A stretch of DNA of 64,000 nucleotides from Climacteris rufus (lineage: Eukaryota > Chordata > Aves > Passeriformes > Climacteridae), in the NCBI GenBank assembly GCA_013398175.1, contig VZRZ01004224.1, positions 395,239-459,238 on the forward strand. The letters are read 5' to 3'. How positions within the stretch are numbered: the stretch's first letter is position 1; each line of letters begins with the position of its first letter. The position numbers and the translations under genes were made by a program. Below the pieces are notes generated by a model that worked only from the letters and a program-made list of their open reading frames with translations, was not told the origin of the DNA and searched no databases. Shown piece by piece: positions 25,083 to 40,000 of this stretch.

Positions 25083-28000
25083 NNNNNNNNNNNNNNNNNN
25101 NNNNNNNNNNNNNNNNNNNNNNNNNNNNNNNNNNNNNNNNNNNNNNNNNNNNNNNNNNTTTTTTTGCCTACAAGGATTTCCAGGGAAATTCAGTCGGTTT
25201 CACAGCAAATTCAGAGCAGCTTGGTCAATCCTGCTGGTATTTCAGCCAATATGAAGATATTACAGAAGTCTCTAGGAAGACCCCTTCCTTTTAAGGTATC
25301 AATGCTCTGTTTGCAAAATATTTGTATTTCTGGCAATGTCCAGATAGGCTTTAATATGTTTAGAGCACTTGCTTTTCAGGACAGCAAAAATACATTCCTT
25401 TTGGATTTGTTAGAGTGATTAAAAAGACAATTTCAGTATATGTTAATGTGCATATCTTTTGAGAAATATATCAGTTATCCAGATAGCATTTCTACTATTA
25501 ATTATGCTATATATAGAAAGTATTTAATACAGAGTGGTGCCTGAGCATAAAAACATTTCTTCTTGCTCTGTTCTGGAGACTTGTGAACATCAATGTGCCA
25601 CTTGCTTATTTAGTGAACGTACGTGCATTTAGAACAAACTGTGCACTTCCTTTTATATAGCATAGGATAGCGCTGTCTTATGCAAGAGAAGGCCTTTTAA
25701 CTGTGACATTTTGGGGTTTTCTTTCTTAGTATATTTCAGAAATTGTTGTAATTCAATTTTATTTTAATCTTGCAGTAAATTTTCCAAAGAATACAAGTGC
25801 CTTTTTAAAAGCAGTGCACAAGTAGTCACCTAGGTGACTCATTTTGGTGACTAGTAGTTAGAGCTAGGTTTTTATGACCTTATCTCTCAAAGACACTCAG
25901 CTATCAAAAAACATGCATAGTTACTTTGTGAGACTCTGAAGAACATTCTGTACTTACTAAAAATTTGGGGAGATTTTTCTAACCATCCAAATGTATTTAA
26001 GTTGCAGGTGTAAACTGCAGTTTCTTGTAAGTGTCACTGTAAATGATAGTAGCTCATAGGTATTTTTTGGTGTATTTACTGTCCTTGATTTAGGTAAGTT
26101 GCCATGTTGAAGTATTATTTGTCTGCATGATCTATGTTGTTTCTTTATGAAGGGAAAAAAAAACTTGACAAGGAGGAATTAGTTCATTTTCTGTCTTCTT
26201 GCTGTATTGAGTAGGGCTACCAAAAAATTATTGTTAAGCTGTTGTTGCAGGCTGGTTTATATATACTTGTAATTCAGTTGTGTGCATGTGAATCTGAAAC
26301 CTTAGTTTTGACTGCAGTCACAAACCTGGTTTGTTGTTTTGTTTGTGCTGCTGAAGCAAACTGTCCTTTTCATGTTTCCAGGATAAACTGGGCATGGAAT
26401 GTTTTTCTCAGTTAAAAGTTCTCAGGAAACCACTGAACATCTTGGAGTTAAGACTGGCCTTTGGAGAAAGTAGATGGCAGGAAAAAATGTGCTGTCTGAA
26501 AATTGCTGCCACGGGAACGAAGATGAAGAGAGCATTGCTGCAAGCTGATGGCCTGATAATAAGAGCAAATCATTTAGAAGATGTTAATCTGGGTAGGTAA
26601 CACTTTTGAAGAGCCCATCAGGATGATTCTGTCATCTCCATTATTTCATATACAGATATAAAGGGTATTGGGTGTTCACTGGCAAGAAATACAGTACCTG
26701 CACTTAGTGCCTCTTACGTTCTGTCAAACAGATCAGCTGCAGATTTTTTTGAAAGCTGTACATTCACAACTGAGAGCAGAAGGAGTCACATATAGTTATT
26801 CAGAAGAAAGGCTTCCTGAAGACACCATCTCCAACCAGTTAGACCCTGCCCTGCTAAACCAGCTCTGCAGTCAGGTTCAGCTGTGGCCTGCAATGGAATA
26901 CATAGGGGTGCTCTGGCAGTACAAACTGACAGCAGATTGTGTGGCCAAGGCTTGTGCAAGAAGGTAAGAAAAAGGTGGTGAAAGAAATCCTATATTCTTT
27001 TAATGAGATTGAAAATCCCTAGCTAGAAGCTGTAACTTTGATGCTTTACATCACATGTAAATCTGTGTGTGTTTGTATTTGTAATACATATATCTGTGTG
27101 TATGTGGATATATATCTATGTAGCACACAAATATATTTGTATTAGGAATCAACTTGAAGATGTTTATCACCATGTTGCTGGAGGCTATTGCAGAAAGACT
27201 GAACTAGACCTGGAGATGGAGAATGTAGACTAGCATGCATGTTTCCTTTTGTGTGAATTATACACACATAGAACCATAGTTTAACTTCACGTTTTTAATT
27301 TAAGAAGTTCTAGTGTTGTTTTATGGGGCCAAGTGTATTTATTTTTTGTCTGACTTACCATTCCTTAAAAGAGAGCTATTCTTTTATGGATTTCAGTGAA
27401 AGTAATTTTTTGTGCAATGAGACTCTTAGAATCACTGGTTCGCTTTTGAATTCAGCAGTTCTGATTTTTCACAAAAGTTATAAAGCTAGAAAACAGTTTG
27501 CCCCCAAATGTTTTGTATGTTTTGTTCAACATGTAGCTTATAGCTTATATAGCTTGTACCTTATAGCTGCAGGAGTTTCCATTTTTCCACTTCTTCTTGT
27601 GTTTAGATTTTGTCAGCTTCAAAGGATTCAAGTGTTTTGAGTATTATTTGAGTACTTGTTCTTCTCCAACATTTGAAATGCTGTCATTTTAACCCTTCAG
27701 TGACTTTGTGTGCCATTCTCAATTTGTTTTACTATCCAAATGATGGCTTTCATGTGCCCTGCTTAAACATTACTTAGGTTGTATTTTTTTTTACCTGCTA
27801 CAGGAAGAACTGCAGTGAAGAATTAAACATATGTTCAGATCTAGCTCAGTTTATAGCTTTTTCTCTGAAGTTGACACCAGCTGCCTCTCACCAGCTCTCT
27901 GGACTGTGGCACTTGTTACACCTTAACGAAGTAAGAACAAGTTTTAGTTTAATTAATCTTGCAGGGTTTTCTCTGCAAAATAGGTATATCTTTAAGATTT

Positions 28001-31000
28001 TTGACATGCAGTTTTTCTACCTCTGCTTGACAAAAATTCTTCCTTCTTTTAATAATAAAGGTTATTAACTGTGAGCCTTGAGAAAACATAATTAAAATAC
28101 AACATTAAAAGATAAAATACAATGAAGTCTTAAATAACATAGTTCTATATTATTTATTTCGGTAGTATTGTTCCATACATCCATCTGTGACCTAATGGAA
28201 AACAGGAAATTGCTTGAATGGCAGGTGCCAGCCTGGTTGTATCTATGTATTGAGAGTAATTTTATGCTGAAAAATACTTAGCTCTGTTCCTGTGCCTCTA
28301 AATATTTTTTGGGTTTGTTGCAAATTGAATAGACTTATAAAGCTCTTTGATGCATTTTCTGTAGAACATTTAATAGCTGGTTAATACTGATGATACAGTG
28401 GTCGTGTTCTCTCAAAGCACAGTAAACCACAGGTACACTTGAAATGCTTCTGAGCATTTAAATGCTTCAGAGATGATTTTGCCTGTTTCATGCTCCTGCA
28501 CCCTCATGTATTGTAACAAAAGGTTGCACAGCCATAAACTAGAGGCTGTAGTCTAACAACTTCTCTGGGACCTTGCTGCATATTTTACAGACAGGAGGCA
28601 GTCCTGACCTCAGGAAGTAATCTTTGTTGAGAAAATATGCAAGCAAACACTATGTAAATTTAAAAAGCATCTTTAGGAATATAATGCCTTTTTTGTATGT
28701 GTGCGTGCTTAATTCTCTTTTGCTCCTTGTACATTATTCTCACCTCTAGGTTTTTCTTTCTCCTTAGATATCCCCTGAAGAAATGTCTCTTCTGTCATCT
28801 CAGCTAGTTAATGCTGTGCTAGCATCCTTTTGGAGCAGTACTTTCACCACAGACCCAGACTACTGGTTGACTTGGAGGGCTCTGCCTGCAACAGAAGAAA
28901 AGAACTTTTCTAAATCCCATGTGAACCGTTCTATGAAGGTTTGTTTCTTTTGGCATAATCAAATTCTAGGCTGAATACTCTTATTGAATAATTCAACTGT
29001 TTTCTAAAGCAGTATTGTAAGTTCTAGCATAGTCAGTGCAAGTTGCATCTCAGTAATCTAACTCTTAATCTCTCAATTTAGGGCCCAGGCATTTTGACCC
29101 GAGCTGTTTTCTCAAAGTGCTTCTTTGAAATTCTAACTAGCAGCAGCAAGACAAGCCAGTGGGATGTGAGTGGGCTTCCCGTTCTGTCTTCATCCCATGT
29201 AACACTGGGAGAATGGATGGAGAGAGCACAGCAGCTTCACAAAGTCAGCACAGCACTGTGGACCAACCTGGCTGTGTCTTCAGCAGCAGATTTTAGGTAT
29301 TAGGACCTCTCTTCCATATATATGTTATTTAAATCAATAATGATGCAGAAGCTTGCTTACTCTGCGTAAACTTCTCATTCCTTTTCCCCCAGACACACAG
29401 ATGCCAGACTACAAGGAATAATGCTAAGCAGACAGCTCTCTGCCCTGGTAGATCTGGTTCCAGTGGATCTTCAAGAAGAGTTTTTGGAGTGTTGTGAGAA
29501 GCTCTGCCTCAAGGATCCTGTTGCATATGAGTACCTTCTCAAGATACTTGGAAGCATCACTGATCAGGAGTTACTTCCTAAAGAATTCCTGTTTCTTCTG
29601 CTCACTTGCTTGCATCAGTTCTATGGGGAAGGGCTTCAGGAGTTACCAGAGACAGCTTGGCGAGGAAGCCTCTGGGTGATCATTGGTTTGGTGCAGATCC
29701 AGGTGTGGCTTCCACAGACCAGGTTTGATCCAGCTGTTAAAAGAGAATACAAGCTCAAGTACTCAAAAGAAGAGGTGAGTATGAAGCTGAGTTGGCTTTT
29801 ACCTTTGTAATGTATAAAATCAATGCATAGGAGTTTGGCTTGGGTGTTCATGATTTTTAAACTATACAGTTAAAATTTCTTTTAATGTCCAAGTATCTGA
29901 TGTACCTACTTGGTTACCAAAAGCAAAACCTCTGTGAATGGCTTATTCTTTCTTTTTTAGTTACACCAGCTGGACTGTGAATGGAAAACAAATGATTTTT
30001 CATCTCAGCTGCATACAGGAAAAAGTATTGAAGATGAAACAGTCAGTAACTATATTCATCCTCATATCAGGTAACATCCAGGCACGTAACTCTTATCTTT
30101 TAGAGTGGCCATGTCATCTTTGTATGCTAAGGCTCCAAAGGTTTTCTCCACAGTTTTAGGATTTTTCTGTCTTTCTGTAGAAACAAGAGTTGCTGATTTT
30201 AAAGTATTAATTTCCATATTGAGATGCTAAAAAAATACAGAAGCTGTGCTGTTCGCGTGCAGTGACTAACAATTGTCTTCACACTCGTTTAAAGCTGAAA
30301 CCATACCCACAAGTAAAAACAACACCATACATTTAAATTACATTACTTTTGTTAAAATGTGACAGTGCTATCAATTAGTTGAAATTAGATGAATTGTTAA
30401 TTTATCACTGTAGTTCCTCAAGGCCATTATGCATGCCAGTGCTATTTTGCAGAGTTGTTCAGCTGATATTACTAGGGAGAAATCTCCATATGTGTATTTT
30501 AGCAATAGCCTTTGCCTATGTTGCTGTGGATGAATTAAATTTCTTGCCACACAGAGTACACTGTTGACATTCAGAAACTGTAGCCACTATTATTTTGTTT
30601 GGGGGTTTTTGCAGTTCTTTTTTATGTGAGGAACTTGAGGAGGAAATTTTAAGCAAAGAGAACTTTCTCCTTTGTGCGGGCTCCCAGGGAATGTTCCTTG
30701 TACATGGAGATAAAAATTGTCTATTATTCACTACTTTCCACTTTTAACAGGAATTTTTGATTTCATTATTATACACGTAGAGGATCTGGCAGTTCCATGG
30801 TACTGCTTAAAGAGAGTAATAGTCATTGAAAGCAGATTCTGAATGGCAGAGTTTTACCAATTGCTTGTGGTAATATTACTTTTTTCTTAATGCTCACAGA
30901 GCTGTCAGCTAGTAACCAAAAAAGTTTGTTGAAGTGGTGGGAGGGAAGAAATCTACATGTGCATGTCCCTTGTTTTTCCCTTATTCACTGTTTCACTAAA

Positions 31001-34000
31001 CTAGCAGAATATTTCTGATTAATCTTTTTCTGTATCTGTTACATTAGATATATTCAAACAAGTTTGTATGAAACGTTTCTATGTCTGAAGTTGTCAATGT
31101 TATTTCTCAACAGATTGTTACAGGAAAGAATGCAAAGGCTGAAGGAGCAAATAAGCAGCCTTTCCAGAAGGAAGGCCTTCAGGCCTCCAGCCCCACTGTA
31201 CGATTGCTTATACCAGGAGGCTCACCAGTACATCAGCAGCATAGCACGGGTTTCCTCAGTCCAAGAGCTGCTAGCTCGCCTTCTGCAGTTCCTCCGTGGA
31301 GAGAGACCTAAGTCTCTGCAGGCTGTACAGAACCTGTTAAATGAAGAAGCATCGTGGCAGCAATCACACCATCAGTTTAGAAAGCACCTGGCAGAGGAAT
31401 ATGCCGTGTTCCCAGATGCCATCGTTCCCCTGCAAGCTGCCATCCTGCAGTTGCAACATGGCATGCGATTAGTGGCTTCTGAAGTTCATGCAGTGCTGCA
31501 GAGCTCTGTGTGTCCAGCTGATCTCACCAACCTCCTCACTTCTTTGTTGACATTTCCTTCTGTTGGCCGTGCCTTTCCCACTTATTTTGCTCGGGCAGAA
31601 ATTTTATGCTCAGTGAATTCAGTTGGGGTACTTAACGGACTTAAAAAGTTCTCTCTGAAGCACTCTGAAGGAGAATCTGAGGGAGCTGAGCAGCCTTGCC
31701 CAACCCTGGAACAGCTCCTGGTGAATGCTTTGTTGCACCTTCGATGCCATGTACTGTGCAGAGGAGAGATGGACCAGAAATCTCTGCAGCTTTTCAGACA
31801 TCTGTGTCGGGTAAGCTCTGGATGCCCATGGCAGGGGCACCGAGGTGCCTTGTTCCCTGCTAAAGATGTGGATCTCTTAAAGCAGGTCTAGAGGAGGGCC
31901 ACAGAAGTCATCAGAGGGCTGGAAAACCCCTCCTGTGAAGAAAGGCAGACAGAGTTGGGGTTGTACAGCAGTGGAGGAGAGGCCTCCAGGGACATCTTGT
32001 TGTGGCTTTTCAGTAAATATAGGGGGTTTATAAAAAGGACAGAAGTAGACTTATTATCGAGGCCTGTAGGACAAGGCATAACAGTTTTAAACTGAAAGAG
32101 GGTAAATCTATATTGGATATGACAATAATTGTTTGAAAATGTGGATGGTGAGACACAGGTTGTCCAGAGAAGCTGTGGATGCTGCAACCTGGAAGTGTTT
32201 GAGAGTGACTGAATGGGGCTTTGAGCAACCTGGTCTAGTGGAAGATGCCCCTGCCTATGGCAGAGGGGTTGGATTAGATGATCTTTAGAGGTCTCTATGT
32301 TGACAATCATCATCCAGTATGATGTTCTTTAAAATTTTGTATTTTTTTTTCCAATTAATTCTGGAACATAATCTAAAATACTGGATTAACTTGTTTGGAT
32401 TTATCAAGGCATAAAATGATAGCCTGTAATGATTACCAAAAGTTTTATTTATATAAGAAAACCCCCAAACAACAAAATGCAAAGACACATACACAAAAAA
32501 AAACCATCCCAAAGCAAACTTTGTAGAGAGTTTCTTTATGACATGGTTAAGAGAGGAGGCTAGAACTTGGTCAAACACTCTGTTGCATGTTGTTGTCTTT
32601 GCATTTTCCTCATTAGCTTGTTGAGAGGGCAGTTCACAAATAGCAGATGGCTTTGATTTATACTCTTGTAGACCACAGGGGAGGGAAGAACCAAGCAAAA
32701 CAGATGCTGCCCCACTGATGAAATATGAGATGATTTTAAACACTAACTTGTGTGAAAGCATACTGCTTTGTGTTTGCCTAGGCAATTGTCAATGAGTGGG
32801 ATGAACAGGAACGCCGTGCCCAGGAGCAGGAGGCAATGGAACGCAGCCTGTACAGATACAGGAGTCAAAGTCACGGGAAAGGACAGAGTGAGGAAGAAGA
32901 GGAAGAAGAAGATTTAGGAAGAGATTTCCTTTTCATGAAAAGGTAATAACTGTAACTGTAAAGAAATACAAAAATTACGTCTGAAATTGCTCCTGAAAAT
33001 ACATGCTAGAAATGAGATGAGGAATTAAGCAGTTGTTTCTTCAGCCAAAAGTAAAATGGGGGTAGATTTTGATAGGTATTAAATAGTGTGCATGTGGTTT
33101 GTTTTACTTTCTGGTTGAAAACAATTTTTGGAATTAATTTCCAGACTTGAACTGTACTGTGGTTTGGGTGAATAATCCCAAATTACATAACTGAATGACG
33201 ATATAATTAGTTACTTGTAAAAATCTGGAATTTTATTAATTTAGCAAGTAAGGTCATCTGAGGTTCTACTACCTGTGAAGAAGGCTCATCTCCTTGAATA
33301 AATAAAGCAGTTGGGATGTAACAGTTCAGGTTCTCAAGTGAGCACACAGCTCTGAGGTGGTTTATCAGCAGACACAGCTGCTGCCTTTTCTGAAAAGGGG
33401 TTTAGTTGACAGCAGCTCAGGGATCACTGTACTGCACTCTTGCCCTGAAATGTTCTGTACACCTGTGTTCTGTTTCAAACTGGCAGTGTGTCTATATAGT
33501 ACCAGCTGCATAACATTAGCATGTTGTTGCAGTGCCAAAAAAAGCAAAAGTGGATGGGGAGAGGAGGCATTAAAGGAAGGAATTATAATTCAATTTTGAT
33601 TGTCATGTAATTTGCAGGACTTTGAAGATATCACAGCTCAACCAAGCCTAGAAGAAAAAATGGAAACTGAAGATCCAGTGGAAGAGCAGCTGGAAGTTGA
33701 CAGAGCCCTTTTGTCTAAGAGCTCCATGCAAACAGTAATGATGGTTCATCAACAGTTGTGCTTAAACTTTGCTCGATCCCTGTGGTATCATCAGAGTCTG
33801 CCTTCTCACCAAGCCAAGCATTATTTCAGTACATTTATTTCCTGCTATCAGACTGGTGCATGCCTGGTGTCACAATTCTATCCCTTAATTGGTAAGATCA
33901 CTAGCAGTATTTCAGATATGCAGGTTTAGATTTGTAATTATTTGTTTCAAATTAATTGCATTACAGGTCATCACAGACCTATTATGGGGAAAATGCACAA

Positions 34001-37000
34001 AACCGAATTTTCTTTTTCCAAAGAATTTGTCCCATGTTCAGAACTATTTTGTGGAATGCTTTGATTTTTTTTCTTTTATGGATTTTTTTTAATTCCATTT
34101 GGTAATATAGAAGACCAACAGAGTTTAAAAATATATTGAATAGTAGTGAAATTTTTATCACATGGATCTGCATAGTCCTGTGGAAGATAAAGCACTTGCA
34201 GAAATTTCCCAGAAGTAAATTTTGCAATGAAGTTTGTTAAAGAATTGGTTTATATTGAGGTTATATATATAGTTAAAAAGAAAAAAGGTGGGGTTTTTTG
34301 GGGGGGTTCCTCCTGAAGTTTGGAATACTTGATATGTCAATTGCTTTAACAATGTGGGAGAACTTAGAATCATCACTTTTCAAAGCAGAGCTGTATATTT
34401 CAGTTCTGATCTAATAAATGTAAGCGTGCAATTAAGATGAAGCAGGTAAGGGCTGCTGTTTCTACAGTACCTTATTTTTGTGTTTGTACCTGAGGTGTAA
34501 TGTATGTGGGAGGGGTTTTTTGTGTGTTGGATTACTTTTCCACAAAGCCTTGCTACTAATTTTGTAGTAATACCTCCTTGATATAAATTTATGCACAGAG
34601 GAACTGTGTTCTTCTGATGGGATCACAGCCCACCTTTAGGATTCTGATTTTACTTTTATAGAAAAATTTGATAAAATAAGAGACTGTAAACTCTAAATAT
34701 GTCTCTTGTTCCATGTTCCATCTCATTGTTTGAGGGGCACAGCCTAACATAAATAACATGCTAAGGCTTGGGCTGCAGGGGGAAGAAAACCCCAACTTTA
34801 TCTATTCAGCTGAAAAAAGAATAGCATGTGTGATGTCTTCCTTACTTGCTTCCTAGGTGCTGAAATGAATGATAGTCTTTTGGGAAGCCAGCTTCTGCTC
34901 AGCACTCTTCTTCACAATACCTTTTTTGAGGAATTAACTTCAGATCTTGTGCTGCAGCAAGATGGCCCATATGACTTCTACCAGCATCCTAATATTCAGC
35001 AAGTGAGACAGTGCCAGCCTGTACTTGATAATTTTGCTAAAGAAATAAATAGGCTGCTGCAGGAGTGGCCAGAGCATCCTGTACTTGTGCAGGTAAAAAA
35101 CCCTCAACAAATGTTTGGGGGAAACTGGAGCATTTTAGGATTGTGTTTATGTGTAAATGTGTGTATAGATATGCAGAGACCCATGTCTAGACATTCCTAT
35201 GCTTGCCTAGATGTTGTCTGTATTACTTATGCAGATGTTTTGAAGTGATATCTGTTTATTCTTAAGAGGTATTAGGTATCATTAGCTGTTCTGTTTTAGT
35301 TATGAAATGTTAAGTGGTGTTCTGCCTACTCTGATCTTGAAGCTTTAAGAAATCTTCAGTCTGCCACAGCTAAAGATCCCTGAGGTCTTTTGCTGTTTTT
35401 ACTCTGGTTTTTGTTCCCTTAGTTCTTTCTTTCATAATGCTTTAGAATGCTTATTTTCAGTCCCTCTTATGGGATCTATGTGGTCCTCAGGTTACCTTTC
35501 TTAGAGTAATGTAGAAACTCAGGTTCTATAGAAACTTTGCATTAGGTCATTTGTGCATTGGCCTTTCCCTGAGTGCCTTCTGGCCTTCACTGAACTACCA
35601 GTGATCTTGTACTAAATTGAGAAAGCAGTTTAAAAATGTAAAAAAAAAATACATTCTTATCTCTTGCAGGGGAAGTTTATGCTAATAGAAATTAGTGTAA
35701 CTTTGTGACTGCTTCTGTTGAAGAGCACTTACTATGGGTTGAATGCTTTTGTTTTATTCTGCAGCTTTTAGTTGTGATAGACAGAATCCAGAGTTTTCCA
35801 CTCTCTAGTCCTCTCTCAAAGTTTCTGAATGGCTTGGAAATTCTTCTTGCAAAGGCACAGGTAAGAAAAAGACTAAGGTAAAGTTTTATTTTCTCTTTTA
35901 TACGTCCTTATTTATACTGATACCATGTTACAAACATGGTACATGAAAGCGGTCTGCGTGTCAGGATTTGGGGAAGTGAACTTGCTCCATGTTGAAAGAG
36001 TAAGAATCCAGTAATCCAGAGTAAAGCAGTGGGTCTTGCCAGGCAGAGACTAATTTCTGGCTTTGTGTAAAGGGGTCCTTTTTTTCTTTCCAGGACTGGG
36101 AGGAAAATGCTAGTCGAGCCTTGTCCTTACGGAAACATCTTGACTTGGTCACACAACTGATTATTCAGTGGCGTAGATTGGAGCTGAAGTAAGCACTGTC
36201 CTTCCATGCTGCTTTACCTTAGATACTGTTAAGCTTTCATCTCCATATGGAGGCACATTCCAGTGCAGACTTGCCTGCACTGCACAGCATGCATCTGTGT
36301 GTCTGTGCTAGTGAAAATGTGGCGGAAAAGAAACCCCCAACAGCTGTAGTGGCTCAGAATGAGCATGTCCAGCCCGTGGTGACCCTGTGTATTTGCCTCA
36401 GGAGAAGCAGAAGCAAGACAGATACCTAGTACTTCATCCTAGTATGTTCCCAGTGCTCTCCTGTTTTCATCCTAGAGCTTACTGAGCTCACAGGGTTTTG
36501 TCATTACATTTTCCTTAAAAATTATTATCAAGTCTCCTGTTAAGACCATGTAAAATTTTTATAGCCACAGCATGTCACAATCAGGAATTCCACAAGTCTG
36601 CCTCAATTTCTGAGAAAAGAAACTCTTGAACCTGCCTCTGATGGATTTTGCTCTACCATCCCTGCATGTTTTTTCTCATATTTAATAATACTGCAAAGCA
36701 ATTGTCCTCAGGAGTTGATTGTATATATTAAGCATATGTGCAGATTATTTCATCCTGTTAAATTTTTCATTGTTTTAGTAGAAACAGAAAAAAAAGTTTT
36801 TGTTGTTTTGAAGCTCAAATCACCCATGACATATTTAATTTATTTCTCCCCTTACTGTTTCTAGTTGCTGGTCAGTAAGTTTGGACAATATTATGAAGCA
36901 GCATGTGGAGAAATCCACAAAGCACTGGTTCTCAATCTATCAGATGATTGAGAAGTATGTTCAAGAACAGACAGAGGCAAACACAGAAGGTAAGTGCTGG

Positions 37001-40000
37001 TCTTAAAATGAATGTGTGATGCAGTTCCAGCAATTATTAAGGATGTATGATTAATGTCCAAAATGCCACAATTTGACAATGCACTTTCAGGTATAGTTCT
37101 TTGCCCTACAATAAATTCCATGACTCTATAGGGCCTTTCATATGGAGTGAACTTCTCTTGTATATATTTCTGAAACCACCTGATGCTCATAGGGCTGACA
37201 TTGCAGGTGGTGTAAAGAAAAAAAGATGTCTATAAAAAGCATCTAGAAGAAAGTAGAATTGTGATAGTTGTACATCATGTACATACATGCAAACATTTGA
37301 AACAGATTTGGAGGGTAGGAGGCCTCCATCTGCAACTGGAAAAGGCACCTCGTTTTTTTTAGCTACAGAAAGCATAATTCATATCCCAGCTGGACTGCTT
37401 TTAACATTCTGTATAAAGCCTAAAGAATTCTTCGAGTAAGTAGGTTTTGGTATGTACTGTTCTTAGCAAGTCTGTCTGCACGTGTTCATGTTATATAAAA
37501 CAGGGGAATGAATATCACTGTCAGTACCTTGCCTCCCCCAAATTTAATGGAATTATAAAGATGAAAGCAGTAGCCCCTGGCTTGAGGCCGAATTTTTCCA
37601 ATCTCATGACTAGCTAATGCACTTACTTGATGAGTTTCAGATCCTTAAGTTATATTACATCTCACGTGGACAACACATCTTCTTCCATAGGTAGTACACT
37701 AAAGACACCCACATTCTCTACCAGATTCTTCTGTGTTCTGTTTCTGTCCTCATGATTTTGAGAGGTTAAGGGGCTGGCAGTGACTAATTTGTAGTAGAGC
37801 TCATCATGACTGAAATAGCCATTCAATCATAGAGAATAGCAAGTATTCTTTAGATACTCAATGGACTCTGAAATTGGACATGTAACTGGCCTCCTCAGTC
37901 ACTACCTTAATGCTGCCTCCTGTTCCCTGTCCTTTCTTCCAATGTGGTGTTTGTTGGTTTTACTTATTATTAAATTAGAATTTTTCCTTCTCTGCCCCTT
38001 GCCTATTCTCTTTTGAACCTTTCTTAATAGAAACCTCATACTTAGTTGAACGTTTGCAAAGAGCAGACAACAATTTTCACCTAGATATTCTGGATTTCTT
38101 TGTTTTCTCTCACTGTCTAAATTTCTGGTGCAATGTCCAGGAACTGAACAAATGGATCTGAAAACTCTGGTCAGCACATTACAGGCTTTCATTGAAGGTT
38201 CTACTCTGGGAGAGTTTCATGCACGACTTCAAGCACTGCTGGTTTTTCACTGCCATGTCTTGCTGATGCCTCAGGTAGCAGAAAAGGGTAAGTTGTTAGC
38301 ATTACTTGTGCTATCTTTACAGCAGGTAAAGTTTGTCAGGTATTACAAACTTTCCAAGCAGGTCCCTAAGCTCAGAAATAGAACTCAAGCCTATGGTGCT
38401 GTTTTACTGCTTTCATGAAGAATCCTGTTGGTCAATTTAACCTGTCTTTTGGTGTGGCTAAGCCTCATGATTCCAAAAAGAACTGGGGTGCACTTACCAT
38501 TGTGATACTGCAGAATAATATCCTGTTGTAAAAGAATATTTTTATTATCTGTCCCTTCTAGATGTTCTGTGCAGCATCCTGTGGAATCTATACAATTATT
38601 ATAAGCAGTTTTCAGAGTGTGTTGAGGCCAGAATCACTGAACTTCGTCAACCCATAGAAAAGGAACTTAAGGTAAAAGGAAACTTGGCTCAGACAATATA
38701 TCCTTCTAATCAAAGGAACAGTGGAGCAGATGTTATTTGAATTTGCCTATAATAACTCTGTTGGCCACTGAAATCCCTACTATCATTTACATTTCTTTGG
38801 CAAGAATTTATTTTTGAGGTGCAGGAGTGGTTGATTGAAGGCTTTAATGTTTGATCAGTCCTATTTATCCATTAAGGTTTCTGCCCAGTGGTGAAGTCTC
38901 TTTGGCTTTCACAACATTTGGCTATGCAGCAGTTTTTATGCAGTGCAAACACGTATATTAATGGAATAAGATGCCTGTGTAATAATTTGCTCACTTACTA
39001 AAATGTCTTGCATTTTAAGACTACCAGATCATCATAGCTGATGAGGTTTAAAGATGATCTTTGATAAGGAAATACTTCATTTCATTTACATAAGTAATTC
39101 CATTGAGTATTTATTTTCCTGATAGGAATTTGTGAAGATTTCCAGGTGGAATGATGTCAGCTTCTGGGCTATAAAGCAATCAGTTGAAAAAATACGCAGG
39201 TGAGTCAGAAGTTAAAATTAAGCTCCCTATTTGGAACCTTCCTTCTAGATGATTTCTCTGTGATGTTAAATTTGAATGCAGAAATGTTTCTTCTGCTCAT
39301 AACACAGTGGAAACACTTACTTCCAGCAGGCGAGAGATTTCCAGGATTATAAAACCCAGTAACATTTTTGCTTTCCTTTGGTAATTAGAACACTTTTTAA
39401 ATTCATGAAGAAGTTTGAAGTTGTTCTGGATGAGCCATGTCAGCCTGCCTTGGTGGAAATTGGTAAGGAAGAGCAGCTGGACTGCATGCAAAAGCAGGAA
39501 GAATCTGAGGACAAAGAAACCAAAATTCAGAGGCTAAACAACACATTAAGAAAGGTTCTGTCTGCTAGAACAGATGTTGCCAAGGTGACTGAATTAGTTA
39601 TTCTAAGTGTGGGAAGAATATTTCCTCTATTCTCATCTATATGTTGCTTTTCACTGATTTATGCAGGAAAATCTTATGTAAGTGTCAAATCTGTTGAATA
39701 TATCATAAACTTTTTTGGTCTTACTTGTGTTAAGTGTTATGAAACACTGCAGATGGGTGGAAATGCAGTGTGGAAAAACAGGCATGATTTATACTGATCT
39801 GGCACAATACCAGTGCACTAATATAGAGATGAGGCAGTTACACATTTCTTCTCCAATTTGCTAACATATTGTCTGCAGTAGTTTGTTGCTTCCCCACTAA
39901 TGCAGTAAAATAGCCTGGGAGTTGAAATTATGATTACCCATTTTTTTCTAAACAAGGGCCCAAACAAATAACCGTGTAGCTGTAGTATTTGTGCATGTAT

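Noticed and set aside
27323..27640. 105-codon + strand open frame in intron w35-w36
   Set aside because: Phe/Ser/Leu-rich translation of T-rich intron, no splice context fitting MDN1 phases, no family resemblance.
32285..32785. 166-codon minus-strand open frame
   Set aside because: Lies in an intron beside a decayed CR1, with low-complexity composition and no family resemblance.
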